Source: Thermodesulfovibrionales bacterium
GTDB taxonomy: Bacteria > Nitrospirota > Thermodesulfovibrionia > Thermodesulfovibrionales > Dissulfurispiraceae
NCBI GenBank assembly: GCA_020062545.1
Contig: JAGUWD010000003.1
Coordinates: 1-64,000 of the forward strand
DNA length: 64,000 bases
Reading direction: 5' to 3'
Each line of letters starts with the position of its first letter. Within the stretch, counting starts at the first letter, position 1. The translations under genes and the position numbers were made by a program. Shown here piece by piece: positions 63,046 through 64,000 of this stretch. Below the pieces are notes generated by a model, which made no database searches, was not told where the DNA came from, and saw nothing but the letters and a program-made list of their open reading frames with translations.

Positions 63046-64000
63046 ATGAGCCTCGATTATCTTTTCAGCCCCAAATCCATCGCCCTTATCGGTGCTGCGC
63101 ATAGCGAAGAAAAGCTGGGCGGTGTTATTCTCAAGAACCTGCTTAAATTCAGGGGCAGGGTTTATCCTGTCAACCCGAATTATACAGAACTCATGGGCTT
63201 AAAGACTTATTCTTCTGCTATGGATATTCCTGAGTCTGTTGATCTGACAATAATCATGAGGCCTGCATCTGAAGTCCCTGAAATACTCAGGGGACTTCAA
63301 GATAAAACTAAGTGCGTAATAATTGCCAGCTCGGGCTTTGCAGAGATAGGTCAGAACGAACTTCAGGATGAGGTAAAAAAGATAGGAAAAGAAATCGGCG
63401 TGAGGATATTAGGGCCGAACTGCATGGGATTATACAATCCATATCAGAGACTCGATACATTTTTTCTCCCGTATGAGAGGCTGAAGAGACCTAAAAAAGG
63501 CAATGTTGCTGTTGTATCCCAGAGCGGTGCAATTTTGAGCTGTCTTCTCGGCGCTGTTAGAGAGGCAAATACAGGCATATCAAAGGCTATAGGTTACGGC
63601 AACGCCATAGATATAGATGAGTCTGACTTATACGAATATCTTGCAGAAGATGAGGAGACACAGGTTGTAATCTCCTATATTGAATCAGTGGGTAATGGGA
63701 GAAAATTCATAGAAAAGGCAAAAATATTATCCGAGAAAAAACCATTCATTATACTCAAGGCAGGGAAGGGCCTGAGCGGGCAGGCAGCAGCATTTTCTCA
63801 TACAGGAAGGCTTGCTGGTAAATACGAGGTCTTTCATTCGATCATCAAACAATTCGGTATAAACGAGGCAGGGAACTTCGATGAGTTAATTGATGCAACA
63901 AAGGCATTATCTTATCAGAGACCATTAAAAGGCAATAAAGTCTGCATCATTACAAACGGTGGCGGCTCAGGCGTGCTGGCTGCTGATGAGTGCATGAAAC
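63046..64000 (+). CDS. ADP-forming acetyl-CoA synthetase (acyl-CoA synthetase), partial
   Basis: The first 318 residues of a gene cut by the window edge. The N-terminal CoA-binding Rossmann domain starts MSLDYLFSPKSIALIGA; next come ILGPNCMGLYNP and VAVVSQSGAI of the succinyl-CoA-synthetase-like alpha domain, and the phosphohistidine site in AAFSHTGRLAG (about residue 244). The NDP-forming acetyl-CoA synthetases of archaea and some bacteria turn acetyl-CoA, ADP and phosphate into acetate, CoA and ATP. Following pdhC by 24 bases, it completes a pyruvate-to-acetate route that yields ATP. A fused beta domain may follow beyond the edge. Confidence 0.9.
   Translation, partial: MSLDYLFSPKSIALIGAAHSEEKLGGVILKNLLKFRGRVYPVNPNYTELMGLKTYSSAMDIPESVDLTIIMRPASEVPEILRGLQDKTKCVIIASSGFAEIGQNELQDEVKKIGKEIGVRILGPNCMGLYNPYQRLDTFFLPYERLKRPKKGNVAVVSQSGAILSCLLGAVREANTGISKAIGYGNAIDIDESDLYEYLAEDEETQVVISYIESVGNGRKFIEKAKILSEKKPFIILKAGKGLSGQAAAFSHTGRLAGKYEVFHSIIKQFGINEAGNFDELIDATKALSYQRPLKGNKVCIITNGGGSGVLAADECMK

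Overview
The window is one dense bacterial chromosome segment of moderate GC content, and it is cut off in a gene at the right edge. The gene set is multi-heme c-type cytochromes, a V/A-type ATP synthase, a pyruvate dehydrogenase next to an ADP-forming acetyl-CoA synthetase, a selenocysteine-containing SelD and a very large stock of two-component proteins. Together these suggest an anaerobic or microaerophilic, didermic, respiring bacterium. A Nitrospirota/Thermodesulfovibrio-like lineage is my best guess; a deltaproteobacterial-type lineage is possible. No rRNA or marker alignment was available to confirm this.

Layout. (1) 1-3174: two small unknown genes, then an operon for a 7-heme cytochrome, a cytochrome b and a 9-heme lipoprotein, which looks like an inner-membrane quinol/periplasm electron-transfer module. 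(2) 3236-6922: a small membrane protein, a sigma54 response regulator and a sensor kinase with a CxxCH heme motif in its periplasmic domain. (3) 7019-8683: thioesterase and Rho, the latter with a long leader. (4) 8969-20810: a nine-gene, tightly packed signalling operon with seven receiver domains, three kinases, two HD-GYP proteins, an MglA-like GTPase and a receiver-PilB/GspE ATPase fusion. (5) 20907-24432: selenoprotein SelD (in-frame UGA), a GH57 enzyme and a convergent LysR regulator. (6) 24572-30649: zinc-ribbon protein, tRNA, and the macromolecular synthesis cluster rpsU-yqeY-NIF3-dnaG-rpoD, then tRNA-Arg. (7) 30979-47543: hybrid kinase, nitroreductase, rluD, gatA-gatB, a triheme cytochrome with a sigma54-type promoter, ilvE, trmFO-xerC-hslV-hslU, rlpA, an FmdE-like gene, a hicBA locus with a frameshifted toxin, argB and nfo. 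(8) 47594-55453: V-type ATP synthase operon (coiled-coil subunit, I, K, E, C, F, A, B, D). (9) 55487-64000: ileS-lspA, pdhA-pdhB, a TraB/GumN protein on the other strand, pdhC and a partial acetyl-CoA synthetase.

Three signals are not explained by ordinary annotation. First, at least eleven short arrays of degenerate 7- to 8-base tandem units, often as two mirrored arms. They sit at stop codons, at gene starts or in protein linkers; their unit sequences differ completely but their architecture is the same. Some have become protein sequence, including the lipoprotein signal of RlpA. Second, palindromic elements of 130-169 bp between genes, one inside the V-ATPase operon. Third, several promoters whose -10 box ends 5-8 bases before the start codon, suggesting leaderless mRNAs.

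Possible connections: the heme-binding kinase, the sigma54 regulator and the sigma54-type promoter of the triheme cytochrome could form one redox-sensing circuit. The receiver-PilB/MglA/HD-GYP operon looks like a c-di-GMP-linked controller of type IV pili or secretion.
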